From NCBI GenBank assembly GCA_947169985.1, contig CAMVRW010000122.1, forward strand, positions 1-7,144: a DNA stretch of 7,144 nucleotides. Reading direction: 5' to 3'. A program made the translations under genes and the position numbers. Below the pieces are notes generated by a model that was not told where the DNA came from, did not search any database, and saw nothing but the letters and a program-made list of their open reading frames with translations. This DNA is from an uncultured Butyrivibrio sp. GTDB lineage: Bacteria; Bacillota; Clostridia; Lachnospirales; Lachnospiraceae. Shown here in pieces: positions 5,715 through 7,144 of the stretch. How positions within the stretch are numbered: the stretch's first letter is position 1; each line of letters starts with the position of its first letter.

Positions 5715-6803
5715 TCAAACCACAACAACCCGGTTACGTCCTGCGTTCTTTGCCTTGTACAAAGCTGTGTCCACGTTCTGGATAGTCTTGGAATAGTCTC
5801 CGTTATACCTGGAAACTCCCACGGATATTGTAAATGGAACCGGTGTGTCTTTTGCATTTTCAATATCAATCCTGAACTGCTCCATCCTTGCACATGCATT
5901 ATTCACATCGCAATTCCTGAAAATAATGACAAATTCCTCGCCACCATAGCGGATAACATAATCATTGTCGTGGGTCTCATTTGAAAGCTTCTGGCCAATA
6001 TACAAAAGAGTCAGATCCCCGGTGTAGTGTCCATTCTCGTCATTTATCTTTTTGAAGTAATCAATGTCCAGCATAGCAACAGCGATAGGTTCTCCCTGGG
6101 CCACATCCTTTAAGGTGTTTCTGGATACAATCTTTTCCAGCAGATGCCTGTTGTAAACCTGGGTAAGGGGATCAGTGACCATAGCAAGTTCAAGCTTTTG
6201 ACGGATGCGATAGTGATCAAGATAATACAGCATCAAAAGACAATGTGACAACACAACACCTATTGCGCTTGGAAATACCAGTGCAATGATGATCTCAAGA
6301 TTCTGGTAATGTATAAAACTGTGGGAAATAAGGATTTCTGCAAAGAAAACAAGTGTGGATAATAGAACCTCCCGCGGCTTTGAAACAAAGCCAATGACCA
6401 TCCAGATAAGGTTCAGCATCATAATGCCTTCTGCAGAATATTCATTGGTAGAAAGATAATATATACTCCAGATGGTGATCAGCATGTAAGAATGGCCAAC
6501 CATATAGTCCATGAAGACAATGGCAGATCTTTCCCTGAAGAAATGGATAGCGAAAATATAGGCAGCCAAAAAGAAGACTATGGACAGCCTGGGAATAAGT
6601 GTAGGCAGAATAGTACCATTTATAAGATAGTCAAAGAAAAGAAAACCAACGGAAACAAAAGAACATGCCACTAGTGTAAGCTCGACATACTTCTGATAGT
6701 AGTCGCACTTAGACTGATAAAAGTCGGCACGCTCGTCTTTGTCCATTGTACGGTAATCTTTGTACAATGCAATTAGCGATTTGGCGCTTTCTATTAATCT
6801 CAT
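5715..6803 (-). CDS. Membrane-bound diguanylate cyclase (GGDEF domain)
   Basis: A 362-residue inner-membrane protein predicted to make c-di-GMP from two GTP. After a charged cytoplasmic N-terminus, about six hydrophobic segments lie between residues 39 and 200 and form a membrane sensor region that I do not recognise as a named family. The C-terminal GGDEF domain (about 205-362) looks active: T-D-P-L-T at 210-214, Y-N-R at 217-219, metal-binding L-D-I-D-Y-F-K-K-I-N-D at 245-255, N-G-H-Y-T-G-D at 257-263, and R-Y-G-G-E-E-F at 285-291. The allosteric I-site RxxD, expected five residues before GGEEF, reads H-D-N-D (278-281): the Asp is kept but the Arg is His, so classical product inhibition is probably lost. 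No EAL domain is present. Start supported by GAGGGG (6812-6817) at 8-bp spacing. It follows prfB by 59 bp and precedes the glycosyltransferase gene. Confidence 0.93.
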   Translation of the reverse strand: MRLIESAKSLIALYKDYRTMDKDERADFYQSKCDYYQKYVELTLVACSFVSVGFLFFDYLINGTILPTLIPRLSIVFFLAAYIFAIHFFRERSAIVFMDYMVGHSYMLITIWSIYYLSTNEYSAEGIMMLNLIWMVIGFVSKPREVLLSTLVFFAEILISHSFIHYQNLEIIIALVFPSAIGVVLSHCLLMLYYLDHYRIRQKLELAMVTDPLTQVYNRHLLEKIVSRNTLKDVAQGEPIAVAMLDIDYFKKINDENGHYTGDLTLLYIGQKLSNETHDNDYVIRYGGEEFVIIFRNCDVNNACARMEQFRIDIENAKDTPVPFTISVGVSRYNGDYSKTIQNVDTALYKAKNAGRNRVVVV

Positions 6804-6835
6804 TATAGTTACCCCTCAAATTACATTGTACAATA
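6744..6835. promoter_or_regulatory. Cluster of three CATTGTACAATG-like sites at the 5' end of the cyclase gene
   Basis: Three related words occur within 92 bp: CATTGTACAATA at 6824-6835 (containing the perfect 10-bp palindrome ATTGTACAAT at 6825-6834), CTTTGTACAATG at 6758-6769, and CATTGTACGGTA at 6744-6755. Against the palindromic consensus they match at 11, 11 and 9 of 12 positions. The first is in the untranslated leader or promoter; the other two fall in codons 13-20. They may be operator sites for a dimeric regulator, though the coding copies may simply reflect Leu-Tyr-Lys and Thr-Met codons. Confidence 0.3.
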
Positions 6836-6838
6836 TAT

Positions 6839-6860
6839 TAAATTATAAAAAAAGTATAAA
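6839..6860 (-). repeat. Copy 2 of the exact 22-bp AT-rich repeat, containing a possible -10 of the cyclase gene
   Basis: Identical on the - strand to the + strand at 1654-1675. Here it lies between the prfB stop and the cyclase start, and includes TATAAT (complement of 6842-6847), which could be the -10 of a cyclase promoter. No acceptable -35 is seen 16-18 bp upstream (AAGCTT at 17 bp), so the promoter call is weak. There is no G-C stem here, so I see no ordinary terminator for prfB. Confidence 0.5.
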
Positions 6861-6862
6861 TT

Positions 6863-7144
6863 TTAAGCTTCTTCGGATTCTCCAACAGGTTTTCCGCCTG
6901 TAGCAAGCCATTTAAGATATGCATTGATGAATGGATCAAGGTCTCCATCAAGTACACCGTCTGCGTTGGATGCCTTAAAGCCTGTTCTTGTGTCGTTTAC
7001 CATTGTGTAAGGCTGAAGTACATAGGAACGGATCTGGCTGCCCCATGCATTATCCATAACCTCACCTCTGATACCTGCAAGCTTTGCTGCCTGCTCTTCC
7101 TGCTTCATGATGAAGAGCTTTGCCTTCAGCATCTGCATAGCCTT
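6863..7144 (-). CDS. prfB: Peptide chain release factor 2, C-terminal fragment
   Basis: The last 93 codons of a class I release factor gene that runs off the right edge; TAA is the complement of 6863-6865. RF2, which releases peptides at UGA and UAA, is indicated by the sequence starting K-A-M-Q-M-L-K-A-K-L, then A-G-I-R-G-E, the highly conserved W-G-S-Q-I-R-S-Y-V and P-Y-T-M-V-N-D-x-R-T, and the closing D-G-D-L-D-P-F-I-N-A-Y-L. RF2 is favoured over RF1 because the W-G-S-Q-I-R-S-Y and D-G-D-L-D-P-F-I blocks are RF2-specific in my knowledge of the family. The GGQ catalytic loop, the SPF-type stop codon recognition motif and any programmed frameshift site lie in the missing 5' part. The tail after the last conserved block (K-W-L-A-T-G-G onward, about 16 residues) is low in conservation. 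Confidence 0.95.
   Translation of the reverse strand, partial: KAMQMLKAKLFIMKQEEQAAKLAGIRGEVMDNAWGSQIRSYVLQPYTMVNDTRTGFKASNADGVLDGDLDPFINAYLKWLATGGKPVGESEEA

Noticed and set aside
5696..5899. A 67-codon - strand frame overlapping the cyclase 3' end in another frame
   Set aside because: It is out of frame with the conserved end of the GGDEF domain and its product looks like random sequence.
4614..6803. A cyclic-dinucleotide defence system (cyclase plus effector)
   Set aside because: The cyclase is a standard GGDEF enzyme, not a CD-NTase, and the neighbour is a glycosyltransferase with intact catalytic motifs, not an effector nuclease or pore protein.
6863..7144. Programmed +1 frameshift of prfB
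   Set aside because: The frameshift site of RF2 genes is near the 5' end, which is outside this window, so nothing can be said.

Overview
The window looks like ordinary chromosomal DNA from a low-to-moderate GC Firmicute, most likely a Lachnospiraceae (Butyrivibrio-like) member. This is inferred from the protein style (YerB/DUF3048-type protein, chromosomal TraX-like protein, tandem-RCK TrkA with TrkH, membrane GGDEF protein), the strong GGAGG-type ribosome binding sites and the very AT-rich intergenic regions. I cannot confirm the genus without a search. I see no phage, IS, CRISPR, tRNA or rRNA signal.

Layout. Two genes run rightwards at the left end: the 3' tail of a DUF3048/YerB-like protein gene (1-139), then a TraX-family integral membrane protein 21 bp downstream (161-970). 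Six genes run leftwards over the rest. From the right edge in transcription order they are: the 3' end of prfB, release factor 2 (6863-7144, cut by the window); a six-TM diguanylate cyclase with a GGEEF active site (5715-6803); a family-2 glycosyltransferase with C-terminal TPR-like repeats (4614-5633); trkA (3152-4513) and trkH (1666-3117), a two-gene potassium uptake operon; and a membrane-anchored or lipoprotein-like protein of unknown function (967-1539). The last gene meets traX head-on, with the two stop codons overlapping. All intergenic gaps are under 130 bp, so no long stretch is unexplained.

How the genes work together. TrkA (cytoplasmic NAD-binding gating subunit) and TrkH (K+-conducting subunit) clearly work as one system. 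The cyclase would make c-di-GMP and lies directly upstream of the glycosyltransferase with no visible terminator between them, so cotranscription is possible but a functional link is only a guess. The other neighbours look like independent genes.

I did not find a convincing new multi-gene system. The observations most worth a second look are at the DNA level: a perfect terminator-like hairpin inside the traX reading frame, a perfect 13-bp dyad overlapping the -35 box of the predicted trkA promoter, three related CATTGTACAATG-like sites at the start of the cyclase gene, and an exact 22-bp AT-rich repeat shared by two intergenic regions about 5 kb apart. At the protein level, the cyclase has lost the Arg of its product-inhibition site.
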